Below are positions 34,151-42,443 of a stretch of DNA of 64,000 nt, piece by piece. A model generated the notes under the pieces. It saw only the letters and a list, made by a program, of their open reading frames with translations, had not been told where the DNA came from and did not search any database. The DNA lies in contig NZ_AP022620.1 in the NCBI RefSeq assembly GCF_010731855.1, positions 186,001 to 250,000 on the forward strand, in the 5' to 3' direction. A program made the position numbers and the translations under genes. The stretch's first letter is position 1. Every line of letters begins with the position of its first letter. The DNA is from Mycolicibacterium anyangense (lineage in GTDB: Bacteria > Actinomycetota > Actinomycetes > Mycobacteriales > Mycobacteriaceae).

Positions 34151-34918
34151 TTAGACGGTGAATTGGATGCCGACCGCAGTCACGATCACGTTGATCGCGA
34201 ACAGCACCATGAAGGTGAACACGACGGTCTCGTTGACCGCGTTGCCGACGCCCGCGGGGCCGCCGCCGACGGAAACGCCCTTGTAACAGGCAATGAGGCC
34301 GGCAGCCAAGCCGAACAGCGTGGCCTTGGTGAGAGATACAACGACGTCCCCCAATCCGGTGAGCAACGTCATTCCGGACGCGAACGCGCCAGGGGATACG
34401 TGCTGAATGTAGACACAGAAGATGTAGGCACCTGCCAGACCGGTGAGGATCACCGTCGCCGATAAGGCCAGGGCGACAGTCGTCGCCGCGAGGACTCGGG
34501 GGACGACGAGCGCCTGGATCGGATTGATACCCATCACCTTCAATGCGTCCAGTTCTTCCCGGATCGTGCGGGCGCCGAGATCGGCGCACATCGCTGTCGC
34601 CCCTGCCCCGGAGACCACGAGGACGGTGACGATGGGGCCGATCTGGTTCACCGTGCCGATCGCTGCCCCGGTGCCGGAGAAGTCGGCCGCGCCGAACTCG
34701 CCGAGCAGGATGTTGAATGTGAACACCAGCAGGACGGAGTAGGGCAGCGTCAACATCAAGGCGGGTAGTACCGAGACGCGTGCGACGAACCAGGTTTGCA
34801 GGAGATACTCCTGCCAGGCGAACGGCGGCCGGAACATCAATACGAGCGTGTCCAGGGACATGCCGATGAACCCGCCGAAGGCACGTACTGGCTTGGCGAA
34901 TGTGTTGCTAGCGGTCAC
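34151..34918 (-). CDS. yrbEA: YrbE/MlaE-family ABC transporter permease (YrbEA), mce operon 1
   Basis: A 255-residue permease from GTG 34916-34918. Conserved features are SGAGATAMCADLGARTIREE, EELDALKVMGINP and GGGPAGVGNAVNETVVFTF, with five or six hydrophobic helices. It starts mce operon 1 apart from a short frame (34915-35037) whose stop overlaps its GTG. YrbEA and YrbEB form the inner-membrane channel of the Mce transporter. The common promoter should lie in 35038-35493, where a TetR-type palindrome is found. Confidence 0.94.
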   Translation of the reverse strand: MTASNTFAKPVRAFGGFIGMSLDTLVLMFRPPFAWQEYLLQTWFVARVSVLPALMLTLPYSVLLVFTFNILLGEFGAADFSGTGAAIGTVNQIGPIVTVLVVSGAGATAMCADLGARTIREELDALKVMGINPIQALVVPRVLAATTVALALSATVILTGLAGAYIFCVYIQHVSPGAFASGMTLLTGLGDVVVSLTKATLFGLAAGLIACYKGVSVGGGPAGVGNAVNETVVFTFMVLFAINVIVTAVGIQFTV

Positions 34919-35037
34919 TGCGGGGCGCCCGACGGCTTGTCAGGGTTGCTGGCGGTGCCCTGATGGGTCTGGCACGAGACCGACTGCAGCGCCGGAATGG
35001 TCAGCTGCCCGGGGTCTGCGTTGGCGTCCGGGTACAT
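34915..35037 (-). CDS. Putative 40-residue ORF upstream of yrbEA
   Basis: An ATG at 35035-35037 opens a 40-codon frame ending in TGA at 34915-34917, overlapping the yrbEA GTG (GTGA), the same coupling used through the operon. The peptide begins MYPDANADPG, has one Cys (SVSCQTHQG) and a polar end; no signal peptide or family is recognised. The frame is open about 28 codons further upstream but without a start codon. No clear Shine-Dalgarno is seen. It could be a leader peptide, the remnant of a longer gene, or chance. Confidence 0.4.
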   Translation of the reverse strand: MYPDANADPGQLTIPALQSVSCQTHQGTASNPDKPSGAPQ

Positions 35038-35493
35038 TGCGGAACCGTATCGTGACCTTTGCTGCGACTGCTGCTCCTCGATGGGGGCTATTTTGTACCC
35101 CTTATGGGCTAGCTGCCCGGTTTGTGCAGTTCAAGGCCATTGGAGTGGGCATCTGTCGAGATCGTCAGCTACCTGTCTGCGCTGACGATCCCGACTCTCC
35201 GGGACGTCGATCAGGTCGGCGACTTCTCCTCCGATCGGATGCTTCGTCGCCGGTTGTGCCTCGGCCGGGTGTATGCGGCCAGGGCCCAATCGAAGCCTCC
35301 CTCTTTGACGTGGATTAATCTATAGAGATAAGGTTTAGCAGTCTGTCGATAGCACTTGGTCATGCTTCTATATCGCTGTCTGGCAAAGAGCTTGGGTGCA
35401 CTGCCGGCGTCCGGATCTGACACCGGATTTGCCTAGCAGGAGCACACACGGCAGCTGTCGACTGTCTGGTGATGGCCACGCCGTGAGGAGATC
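35038..35493. other. Intergenic region between mce operon 1 and the aldehyde dehydrogenase gene
   Basis: A 456-base divergent gap with no convincing gene. It is more AT-rich than its surroundings near 35080-35110 and 35305-35350, holds the palindrome at 35316-35336 and ends with GAGGAG before the aldehyde dehydrogenase ATG. It should contain promoters for both directions. Confidence 0.6.
35316..35336. promoter_or_regulatory. Predicted TetR-type operator, divergent (mce operon 1 / aldehyde dehydrogenase)
   Basis: TAATCTATAGAGATAAGGTTT aligns to the 21-bp palindrome at 44913-44933: the right half AGGTTT is identical and the left half (ATCTA) is degenerate. It also contains TCTATAGA. It lies between divergent units, so it could bind the TetR protein encoded at 46654. 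Weaker than the two sites at 44.7-44.9 kb. Confidence 0.45.
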
Positions 35494-36921
35494 ATGACTA
35501 CCGTCCAACCGGAGATCTACATCGGCGGCAGCTTTTGGCGGCCCGTGGAGTTCACCACCGTCATCGAGCCGGCCACGGGGCGTCCGCTCGGCGAAGGCCC
35601 GTGCGCTACCGAGACCGACATCGACGACGCGGTGGCCGCCGCGCGGTCGGCGCCGGCACTGCAGTGGCGCAGCTGCCCACCAGCTGAGCGCGCCGCCGTT
35701 CTCAAGCGCTTCAGCGCTGCACTGCGCGAGCGATCAGCCCAGACGGCCACCCTGGTCACCCGCGAGAACGGCATGCCGATCACGCTCTCGCGACTGGTCA
35801 ACGGGATCTTCCCGGCGGCTCTGGTCCGCTACTACGCGGGACTGGTCGAGGGTTTCTCGCCCGAGGAGGTCAGGCCGGCCCTGGCGGGCCATACGTTGGT
35901 CCGTCGCGAGCCCGTCGGCGTCGTCGCCGCCATCACCCCGTGGAACTATCCCCAGGCCCTCGCGGTCATGAAGATCGCCCCGGCCCTGGCGGCCGGCTGT
36001 TCGGTCATCCTCAAGGCCGCGCCCGAAACCAGCCTGGACGCGTTGGCGTTCGCATATGCCGCCGCCGAAGTGGGATTGCCCGCCGGCGTGCTCAACATCG
36101 TTCCGGGCGGTGCGGCCGCCGGCGCCCACCTGGTCGGCCACCCGGGCGTCGACAAGGTGGCATTCACCGGCTCGACCGCGGCGGGCCGGGCGATCGGCGA
36201 GACGTGCGGCCGATTGATCCGGCCGGTCACGCTTGAGCTGGGGGGAAAGTCGGCCGCGATCATCCTCGATGACGCCGATCTGACCGACACGGTCAACGGT
36301 CTACGGTCGGCGTCGTTTGTCAACAACGGCCAGACCTGTCACCTGAGCTCGCGGATCTTGGTTCCGCGGTTCCGATATCCCGAGTTCGTCGACGCCATCG
36401 CGGATCTGGCCAGCAGCCTGACCGTCGGTGATCCGCTCGACGAGGCCACCGACATCGGCCCGCTGGTCAGTGAGCGTCAGCGTGAACGGGTGCTCGACTA
36501 CATCGCTATCGGTCGCAATTCCGGCGCCAAGCTTGTCGCAGGCGGGGGAGTACCCGACGACCAGCCCAGTGGATGGTTCGTGCAGCCCACCGTGTTCGCC
36601 GATGTGGATAACGCCGACCGGATCGCCCAGGAGGAGATCTTCGGACCGGTACTGACCATCACGCCGTACGACGATGACGATAATGCCGTCGCGATCGCCA
36701 ATGGCAGCGCGTTCGGCCTGGCGGGGACGGTGTGGTCGACGGACGTCGAGCGCGCCACCGACATCGCCCGTCGGATCCGGACCGGATCGATCGGGGTCAA
36801 CGGCTACGAACTGGATATGCGCTCGCCCTTCGGTGGGGTCAAGGACAGCGGCATCGGTCGCGAACTCGGTCCCGAGGGCTTGGCCGCCTACGAGGTCACC
36901 AAGTCGATCTACCGGTTCTGA
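35494..36921 (+). CDS. Aldehyde dehydrogenase family protein
   Basis: A 475-residue NAD(P)-dependent aldehyde dehydrogenase: TPWNYP at 149-153, FTGSTAAGRAI at 224-234, catalytic Glu248 in LELGGK, catalytic Cys282 in NNGQTCHLSS, EEIFGPVL and the C-terminal PFGGVKDSGIGRELG. GAGGAG before the ATG supports the start. It oxidises an aldehyde to its acid, which the convergent acyl-CoA ligase at 36923 (one-base gap) could activate. The 3' ends meet without a visible terminator. Confidence 0.94.
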   Translation: MTTVQPEIYIGGSFWRPVEFTTVIEPATGRPLGEGPCATETDIDDAVAAARSAPALQWRSCPPAERAAVLKRFSAALRERSAQTATLVTRENGMPITLSRLVNGIFPAALVRYYAGLVEGFSPEEVRPALAGHTLVRREPVGVVAAITPWNYPQALAVMKIAPALAAGCSVILKAAPETSLDALAFAYAAAEVGLPAGVLNIVPGGAAAGAHLVGHPGVDKVAFTGSTAAGRAIGETCGRLIRPVTLELGGKSAAIILDDADLTDTVNGLRSASFVNNGQTCHLSSRILVPRFRYPEFVDAIADLASSLTVGDPLDEATDIGPLVSERQRERVLDYIAIGRNSGAKLVAGGGVPDDQPSGWFVQPTVFADVDNADRIAQEEIFGPVLTITPYDDDDNAVAIANGSAFGLAGTVWSTDVERATDIARRIRTGSIGVNGYELDMRSPFGGVKDSGIGRELGPEGLAAYEVTKSIYRF

Positions 36922-36922
36922 T

Positions 36923-38446
36923 CTACCGCACCTTGCTGAAGCGATCGGGAATGTCCCGATAGGCCGAGCGGATGGCGTTCTTGTCCAGCTTTCCGCTGGG
37001 CAGCCGGGGCAGCGGATCGGACAACAGCACCACGTAGCGCGGAATCTTGTAGTCCGACAACAGGTTCTCGCAGTGCGCGATCACCGCGGGCTCGTCGAGA
37101 TCTGAGCCGTCGGCGACCGTGATGATCGCGGCGGGCGTCTCACCGAAGCGCTCGTCGGTCACTGCGATCACCGCGACCTCGGCAACCCCGGGCAACGCCG
37201 CGATCGTCGACTCCAACTCGACAGGGGAGATGTTGATCCCGCCGGAGATGATGAGCTCCTTCATCCGGTCCAGGAACCGCAGCCGCCCCGCGTCGTCAGC
37301 GACACCCAGATCCCCACTGTGCAGCCAGCCGTCCCGGAATGCGGTGGCGGTGGTCTGCGGATCGTTCCAGTAGCCGGGAGTCACCCCCGGACCTCGAACC
37401 ACCAGTTCACCGGGCTCTCCGGGCGGGGCCAGTGACCCGCCGGCGGCCATCACCCGCACCTCGGTGAAGATCGAACCGCTACCGCACGAATCCGGGTGTT
37501 CGAGGGCCTCGGACTTGATGGTCGCGGTCGCCACGCCGCCGGCCTCGGTCATCCCGTAGATCTGGCGGAGCAGCACGCCCTTCTCGGCCCAGCGGCGCAA
37601 CAGGTCCGGCGGCACCGCCGCCCCGCCGACGATGGCGGTCTGCAGTGAGCTGAGGTCGGCGCTGGCGAACTCCTCGGTCCGGGACAGCGCCTCGAAGACC
37701 AGCGGAACACCGAATAATGCTCGTACCGAATGCTTTTCGATCATGGTGACCGCACGTGCCGGGTTGAGTTCAGGTTCGACCACCAGCGTGCCACCGAGCA
37801 CCGTGGTGATCAGTACGCCGTAGACCAGTCCGGGCGTGAACGCCAGCGGCAGCACGAGCAGCGTGACGGTACCGGGTCGGAATCCCTCTTCGGTGAGCGT
37901 GTTCTCCAGCACCATGCCCATCAGGGTCTGACTGGTCAGGATCACGCCCTTGGACAGGCCGGTCGAGCCGCTGGTGAAGATGATCGCGATGGGGTCGGCC
38001 AGACCCGGCTCGACGGCGAAGTCGTCGGCCGCACCGGCCCGGACGTCCCCGGCGATGTCCAGGTCCCACACCGCGAATTCGCGTCCGGCTGATCCGGCCT
38101 CCTGGGCGTCGGCCAGGTGTGCTTCCGCGGCGATGATCACGGTGAGTTCGGCGTCGTCGGCGATCTTGCGGATCTCGGCCGGCTTCAGCCGTGAGTTGAG
38201 CGGGACCAGAACCGCGCCGGCCTTCATGATCGCCAGTGCGGCCACCGGCCACTGCAGCGAGTTCGGTGCCAGCAGACCGACTCGCATCCCGGGTTTGACT
38301 CCGTCGTCGGCGAGCCGGCGGGCCAGCCGACTCGTCCACTCTTGCAGTTCCCGATAGCTGAGCTGGTCCTCGCCGACGACGAGTGCATTGCGCTCGCCCT
38401 GAGTCCGGGCCCACCACCGCAGTGCCGAAGCTACTGTCGTCGCCAT
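36923..38446 (-). CDS. AMP-dependent acyl-CoA ligase (FadD-like)
   Basis: A 507-residue adenylate-forming enzyme with FTSGSTGLSKGVILT near residue 157, YGMTEAGG near 285, GWLHSGDLGV, FLDRMKELIISGGINIS and the C-terminal Lys in RLPSGKLDKNAI. It lacks long insertions and resembles class I acid:CoA ligases. It is the last gene of the unit running from the ferredoxin at 44883, and presumably activates the acid formed by the P450, Rieske oxygenase and dehydrogenases. Substrate is unknown. Confidence 0.92.
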   Translation of the reverse strand: MATTVASALRWWARTQGERNALVVGEDQLSYRELQEWTSRLARRLADDGVKPGMRVGLLAPNSLQWPVAALAIMKAGAVLVPLNSRLKPAEIRKIADDAELTVIIAAEAHLADAQEAGSAGREFAVWDLDIAGDVRAGAADDFAVEPGLADPIAIIFTSGSTGLSKGVILTSQTLMGMVLENTLTEEGFRPGTVTLLVLPLAFTPGLVYGVLITTVLGGTLVVEPELNPARAVTMIEKHSVRALFGVPLVFEALSRTEEFASADLSSLQTAIVGGAAVPPDLLRRWAEKGVLLRQIYGMTEAGGVATATIKSEALEHPDSCGSGSIFTEVRVMAAGGSLAPPGEPGELVVRGPGVTPGYWNDPQTTATAFRDGWLHSGDLGVADDAGRLRFLDRMKELIISGGINISPVELESTIAALPGVAEVAVIAVTDERFGETPAAIITVADGSDLDEPAVIAHCENLLSDYKIPRYVVLLSDPLPRLPSGKLDKNAIRSAYRDIPDRFSKVR

Positions 38447-38480
38447 CGTTCTCCTCGATACGTGATGTCGCTTGTCGCGG

Positions 38481-39647
38481 TCACACTGTGGCAGCGGCGC
38501 CGAAGACAGTCGAACTGACCAATGGTGCCATGGGGCCGCCGATCAGCAGGGAAATCTCGGCGTTGGGAACGGGATTGGGTGATCCACCCCTGATCTGGCG
38601 GACCGCCTCTGCCACCAGCCCGATACCGTGCACGAAGCCTTCGGCGATATTGCCGCCGGCGGTGTTGATCGGCAGATCCCCGCTTTCGACGGTCAGATTC
38701 TGCAGCGTCAGGAAGTCCCCGGCCGCCGGGCCCGGCGGGCAGAGTCCGTGGTCGATCATCGAGGCGACTGCCGGTCCGGTGAAGTTCTCGTACACCTGGG
38801 TCACGTCCACATCCTGGGCTGTGATGCCCGCTCCCTGCCAGAGTCGTTCGACCAGGGCAGGATGGAAGCCGGCGCTGGTGTAGCGGTCCTCGTTCTCGAC
38901 CGATTCGGTCCAGCCTGCTGCCGCTCCCTGCACCCCGGACAGGATGTAGGCCGGACGGCCGCGATAGTCGCCCACCCGGTCGGCAGCCACCACGAGAATG
39001 GCTGTGGCACCGTCATTTTCCCGGGAGCAGTCGAACAGGCGCAGCGGTTCGGAGATGGGCCGGGACCGGGCGTAGCGGTCGTGGTCCAGCGGCCGGCCGT
39101 AGGCGACGGCCCGGGGATTGTTCTGGGCGTGGTGGTAGCCGGCCATCGACACCGCCTCCAACGCGGAGGCCGGGACACCGTCGATTTCCAGCATCCGCTG
39201 GGTGCGCAACGCGCAGACCTGTGGCGGTGCCAGCATGCCGTGCGCGGTGTAGAGGTGGCCCATGTGCCCCTTGGTGAAGGCGCCTCGGCCGTCGGTCGCT
39301 TCGCTGAGGCCGCGGTAGACGACCACGCACTCGGCTTGCCCGCTGTGGACCGCCGCGGCAGCACAGTTCACTGCCGCGGCCACCGCGCCGCCGCCACCGC
39401 CCCAGATCTGGGTCGACCAGCGGACCTCGTGAACTCCCAGTGCCGCGCCGATGGCCAGCCCCTCACTGGAATCACCGGCGTAGGAGACGAACCCGTCGAT
39501 CCTGCGTGGGTCGGCACCGGCGTCCCGGCACGCTGCCAGGATGGCCTGCAACACCAGTTGGGCCGAGGAGAACGGGCTGGTGCCACGCTTGTAGTAATCG
39601 GTGGCGCCGACTCCGACCACTGCGGTCGCGCCGCGAAAGCCGCTCAT
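38481..39647 (-). CDS. Thiolase-like lipid-transfer protein (Ltp2/SCP-x-type aldolase)
   Basis: A 388-residue non-condensing thiolase homologue. The usual nucleophile Cys region reads STQIWGGGGGAVAAAV, with Gly in place of Cys, and the GHPxGxxG motif is GFVHGIGLV, so it is not a normal thiolase. This matches the Ltp2/SCP-x class, whose steroid member is a retro-aldolase working with a DUF35 partner. The next gene upstream (39644-40393, ATGA overlap) is exactly such a DUF35 protein. The pair would cleave a carbon-carbon bond of a beta-hydroxyacyl-CoA formed from a side chain or ring (inference). Confidence 0.87.
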   Translation of the reverse strand: MSGFRGATAVVGVGATDYYKRGTSPFSSAQLVLQAILAACRDAGADPRRIDGFVSYAGDSSEGLAIGAALGVHEVRWSTQIWGGGGGAVAAAVNCAAAAVHSGQAECVVVYRGLSEATDGRGAFTKGHMGHLYTAHGMLAPPQVCALRTQRMLEIDGVPASALEAVSMAGYHHAQNNPRAVAYGRPLDHDRYARSRPISEPLRLFDCSRENDGATAILVVAADRVGDYRGRPAYILSGVQGAAAGWTESVENEDRYTSAGFHPALVERLWQGAGITAQDVDVTQVYENFTGPAVASMIDHGLCPPGPAAGDFLTLQNLTVESGDLPINTAGGNIAEGFVHGIGLVAEAVRQIRGGSPNPVPNAEISLLIGGPMAPLVSSTVFGAAATV

Positions 39648-40393
39648 CGGGCGTCCTCCTCGAGATGCCAGCGGATCAGTGGCCAGTGATCGCCGTCCGG
39701 TGGCTGTTCGATCCGTCCGCGTACCGTGGCACCGATGCGCGGCGTCACTCCGTCGGCGTCGGCCAGCACACCGACGACTCGCCGCAGGCCCGCCGCGGGT
39801 AGCTCGACGAGCACCACGACGTAGGGCAGGTGCCCGGTGCTCTGCGGCGAGAACGGTTGCCAGGTGCGGGTCCAGGAGTAGACGGTGCCGACGGGGTCGA
39901 CATCATGCCAGGAGATGGCGAAGGAATGGCAGTGCGGGCAGATGGGCCGGGGCGACCAGATCCAGGTCGAGCAGTCACCGCACTGTTGCAGCACAAGCCT
40001 TCCCGCACGCAGCCCGTCCCAGTGTGGGGTATCGAGGCCGTCGAGGGAGGGTCCGGTCAGGTCGATCCACGGCGGAGTGTCCGGGATGTTGCGCACCGAT
40101 AGGACGCGCCAGGTGCCGTCGCCGAATCGCACCCAGCGGCTGCGCAGTTCGAACCAGCTGTCGTCGGCCCTGAGGTAACGGATGACCGCGTCGTAGCTGC
40201 CTTCTTCGACGGCGGTGATGCTCTGCACGTGTGAACCCTTGAGGGTCCGCGGAACGTCTGCGGACGCGATCAGCTGGCCGATCCGATCCGGCATGAAGTC
40301 GGCCAGCACGGTCTTGTTGTCGGCAGCGGCGACGGCCTTACCGTGGGCCTCGACGGTGGCGACGAGATCGTCGGGTGCGAGCGTCACGCTCAC
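39644..40393 (-). CDS. DUF35 OB-fold protein fused to an N-terminal NTF2-like domain
   Basis: A 249-residue two-domain protein. Residues about 1-105 look like an NTF2/SnoaL-like cone (DLVATVEAHGKAVAAAD, YDAVIRYLRADDSWFEL, GTWRVLSVRNI). Residues about 120-249 are DUF35: a rubredoxin-like zinc finger with Cys138, Cys141, Cys152 and Cys155, then an OB-fold (GTVYSWTRTWQPF, LPYVVVLVELP). Typical Ltp partners have only the DUF35 part of about 130 residues, so the extra domain is unusual. It overlaps the Ltp2-like gene and probably forms its obligatory complex partner, donating the acyl-CoA binding surface. Confidence 0.85.
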   Translation of the reverse strand: MSVTLAPDDLVATVEAHGKAVAAADNKTVLADFMPDRIGQLIASADVPRTLKGSHVQSITAVEEGSYDAVIRYLRADDSWFELRSRWVRFGDGTWRVLSVRNIPDTPPWIDLTGPSLDGLDTPHWDGLRAGRLVLQQCGDCSTWIWSPRPICPHCHSFAISWHDVDPVGTVYSWTRTWQPFSPQSTGHLPYVVVLVELPAAGLRRVVGVLADADGVTPRIGATVRGRIEQPPDGDHWPLIRWHLEEDAR

Positions 40394-41250
40394 GGGGTAC
40401 CTCCGAGTTGGTAACGCACATCGGTGCGGTCGTGGTGGAAGCCGGCCAGCCGGGCGGCGTTGACCAGGGCGGGGTCATTGGAATCGACGTTGACCACGAC
40501 CCCGGTTCGGCCCGCTTCGTGGGCGATGACGCTGATGCCGTAGAGCAGTCGTCGCAATGCCCCGGCGGGCGCCGACGGCGAGAACTCGATATCGCTGATG
40601 ACACTGCACACGCCGAATTCCTCGGAGTCGAAGGTGACGCTGCTCAGTGTTGCCGTGCCCAATGCCCGCCCCGCTTCCCGCAGCGTCCAGCTGGTTCCCG
40701 CACCAGTGGCGGCTGCCGGCTCGAGAACGGGGGCGCCGGCAAGCTCCGGATCCGGATCCGTGCCGCGGATCAGTTGCCAGACCTGGCGTGTTCGCGGGAC
40801 GAGGAACCGGTTGCTCAACCGTCCCGCGGCTGGGTGGTTGCCGCGGGCCCAGCACGAGATGGTGTGGGCTCCGGTGCCGACCCAGCCGGTCGGACCGGTG
40901 GTGTCCAGGCCGAGTTGTTCGGTCAGCAGCGTCATGATGCCGATCGAGCGCAGTCTCGGATCGATCACCGCGGTGCCGTCGGCGCATCCACTCCCGGTGT
41001 GCTGCAGGCGGACCAGGCCAGCAATGCGCTCAGGCTCGTCTGGTTCGGCGAGCGCCGTCGCGTGCGGGAGCATCCAGATGACCAGATGGCAGTCCTTCGA
41101 GTCCTGCTCCGCCATGGATTGCGCTACCGACGCGAAATCGATGGTGCTGTAACCGGGTTCGGCGTCGTACTCCGATGCCCGCTGCAGGACATCGCGCAGT
41201 TCGTCGGCCTCGGCGGCACTGAGTTCGGTTCGCCACTCGTACTTGATCAT
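40390..41250 (-). CDS. GNAT-like protein related to mycothiol synthase (MshD-like)
   Basis: A 286-residue protein starting at ATG 41248-41250 (YEWRTELSAAEADELRDVL). The N-terminus, the central RSIGIMTLLTEQLG segment, and the end VVNVDSNDPALVNAARLAGF followed by YQLGG have the tandem GNAT layout I remember from MshD, which acetylates Cys-GlcN-Ins to mycothiol. The acetyl-CoA loop RxxGxG is degraded to RSIGIM, so true MshD activity is doubtful. It sits inside a catabolic operon, four bases overlapping the DUF35 gene and seven bases after the Rieske gene, so it may acetylate a pathway intermediate or be a repurposed paralogue. Confidence 0.65.
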   Translation of the reverse strand: MIKYEWRTELSAAEADELRDVLQRASEYDAEPGYSTIDFASVAQSMAEQDSKDCHLVIWMLPHATALAEPDEPERIAGLVRLQHTGSGCADGTAVIDPRLRSIGIMTLLTEQLGLDTTGPTGWVGTGAHTISCWARGNHPAAGRLSNRFLVPRTRQVWQLIRGTDPDPELAGAPVLEPAAATGAGTSWTLREAGRALGTATLSSVTFDSEEFGVCSVISDIEFSPSAPAGALRRLLYGISVIAHEAGRTGVVVNVDSNDPALVNAARLAGFHHDRTDVRYQLGGTP

Positions 41251-41257
41251 CGGTTGG

Positions 41258-42436
41258 TCATGTGGCGGCGCGGCCCTGCGCGAGCAGCTTCCTGATCTCC
41301 CGGTGGAACACCTGATTGGCGACCTCGTTGCGACCCAACAGCATTCCGCCGGCATCGGCACTTCCCATGCCCTGCTGGGAATCGCGAAGCAGGGGAAAGT
41401 CCTCGTTGTGCAGGACGGTCAGCAGGATCTGCCAGTTCTTGTCCCATCGGTGCTCCCAGTGCGACTGCTCGAGGCCGGAGGCTTCCACCGGAGGCACCAT
41501 CAATCGCTGCTCCATCCGCGATCGGGTGGGGTCGGTCGGATGCGGCCGGAACGTCAACAGCTGGAAGTGATCCGGTTGACGCAGCAGGGTGCTGTTCGGC
41601 AGCAGGAAGTGGGTCTCGGTGACGTAGGGGTCCAGTGGCTGGTCGCCGGGATCCTCTTCCAGCCAGCGGTCGATCGACTTGCGCGGGGCGATGAACCGGC
41701 AATGCCGCCCGAAGTCCTCGAAGGCCATCACATTGGTATGAATGATCTTTCCCGCGGAGTTTGGATGCGCGTACTGGATGTGGTAGCCGTCCAGGAACGC
41801 GTCCTGCATGATCTTCCAGTTCGTCGGCTCGTCGAAACCGGCGGCGCGGAAACATGTCAGCTCGTCGAGGTGGTAGCCGGCCAGGATGGTGTCCATCTCC
41901 GGGCCCAGCCATTCGGCGACGTTGATCGATGCGTGTGCGTTGTCGATAATCCAGATGAAACCGTGCCGCTCCTCGCACGGCAGCTCCACCAGACCCTGAG
42001 CGCTGCGGTCGATGTCGCCGAAGGTGTTGTCCCGGGTGATCATCCGCAGCGACCCGTCGGGGTCATACGACCACCGATGGTAAGCACAGGAGAAGAACCG
42101 GCAACGGCCCTTCTCGTTCTGTTCCAGCAGCGCTCCACGGTGCCGGCACAGATTCACGAAAGCTTTGACGCTGCCGTCCTTCTGGCGTACCACCAGGACG
42201 TTGTTACGGGGCATCGTGACGGTGAGGAAGTCGTACGGTTTGGCGATCTCCGAACCATGCGCCACGATCGACGGCACCTGCCCGAAGACGTAGTCGCGCT
42301 CCTCCTGGGCCAGCACCGGGTCGATGAACTCCTGTGCGGTGAATCCGACGACGTCGTCGAACTTGTCGGTGGTGTCATGGCGCAGCAGTTCGATCGCCCG
42401 GCGGATACGGTCCTGGCGGGGCAGTGACGTGGTCAT
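41258..42436 (-). CDS. Rieske non-heme iron oxygenase, alpha subunit (single-subunit type)
   Basis: A 392-residue oxygenase. Rieske ligands: Cys97, His99 (CRHRG), Cys117, His120 (CAYHRWSYD). Mononuclear iron: His219 and His224 in DGYHIQYAHP, with Asp216 nearby. No beta subunit gene is adjacent, unlike the system at 15973-17771, so it is probably a homotrimer of the KshA- or vanillate-type class. It lies in an operon with a P450, ferredoxin and SDR. Its reductase is not in the window. The substrate may be steroid- or terpenoid-like (inference from Ltp2 and mce context). Confidence 0.92.
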   Translation of the reverse strand: MTTSLPRQDRIRRAIELLRHDTTDKFDDVVGFTAQEFIDPVLAQEERDYVFGQVPSIVAHGSEIAKPYDFLTVTMPRNNVLVVRQKDGSVKAFVNLCRHRGALLEQNEKGRCRFFSCAYHRWSYDPDGSLRMITRDNTFGDIDRSAQGLVELPCEERHGFIWIIDNAHASINVAEWLGPEMDTILAGYHLDELTCFRAAGFDEPTNWKIMQDAFLDGYHIQYAHPNSAGKIIHTNVMAFEDFGRHCRFIAPRKSIDRWLEEDPGDQPLDPYVTETHFLLPNSTLLRQPDHFQLLTFRPHPTDPTRSRMEQRLMVPPVEASGLEQSHWEHRWDKNWQILLTVLHNEDFPLLRDSQQGMGSADAGGMLLGRNEVANQVFHREIRKLLAQGRAAT

Positions 42437-42443
42437 CGCGGCC

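Noticed and set aside
35083..35100. GGGG...CCCC inverted repeat upstream of mce operon 1
   Set aside because: Only four-base arms with a 10-base AT-rich loop; too weak to call a terminator or operator.
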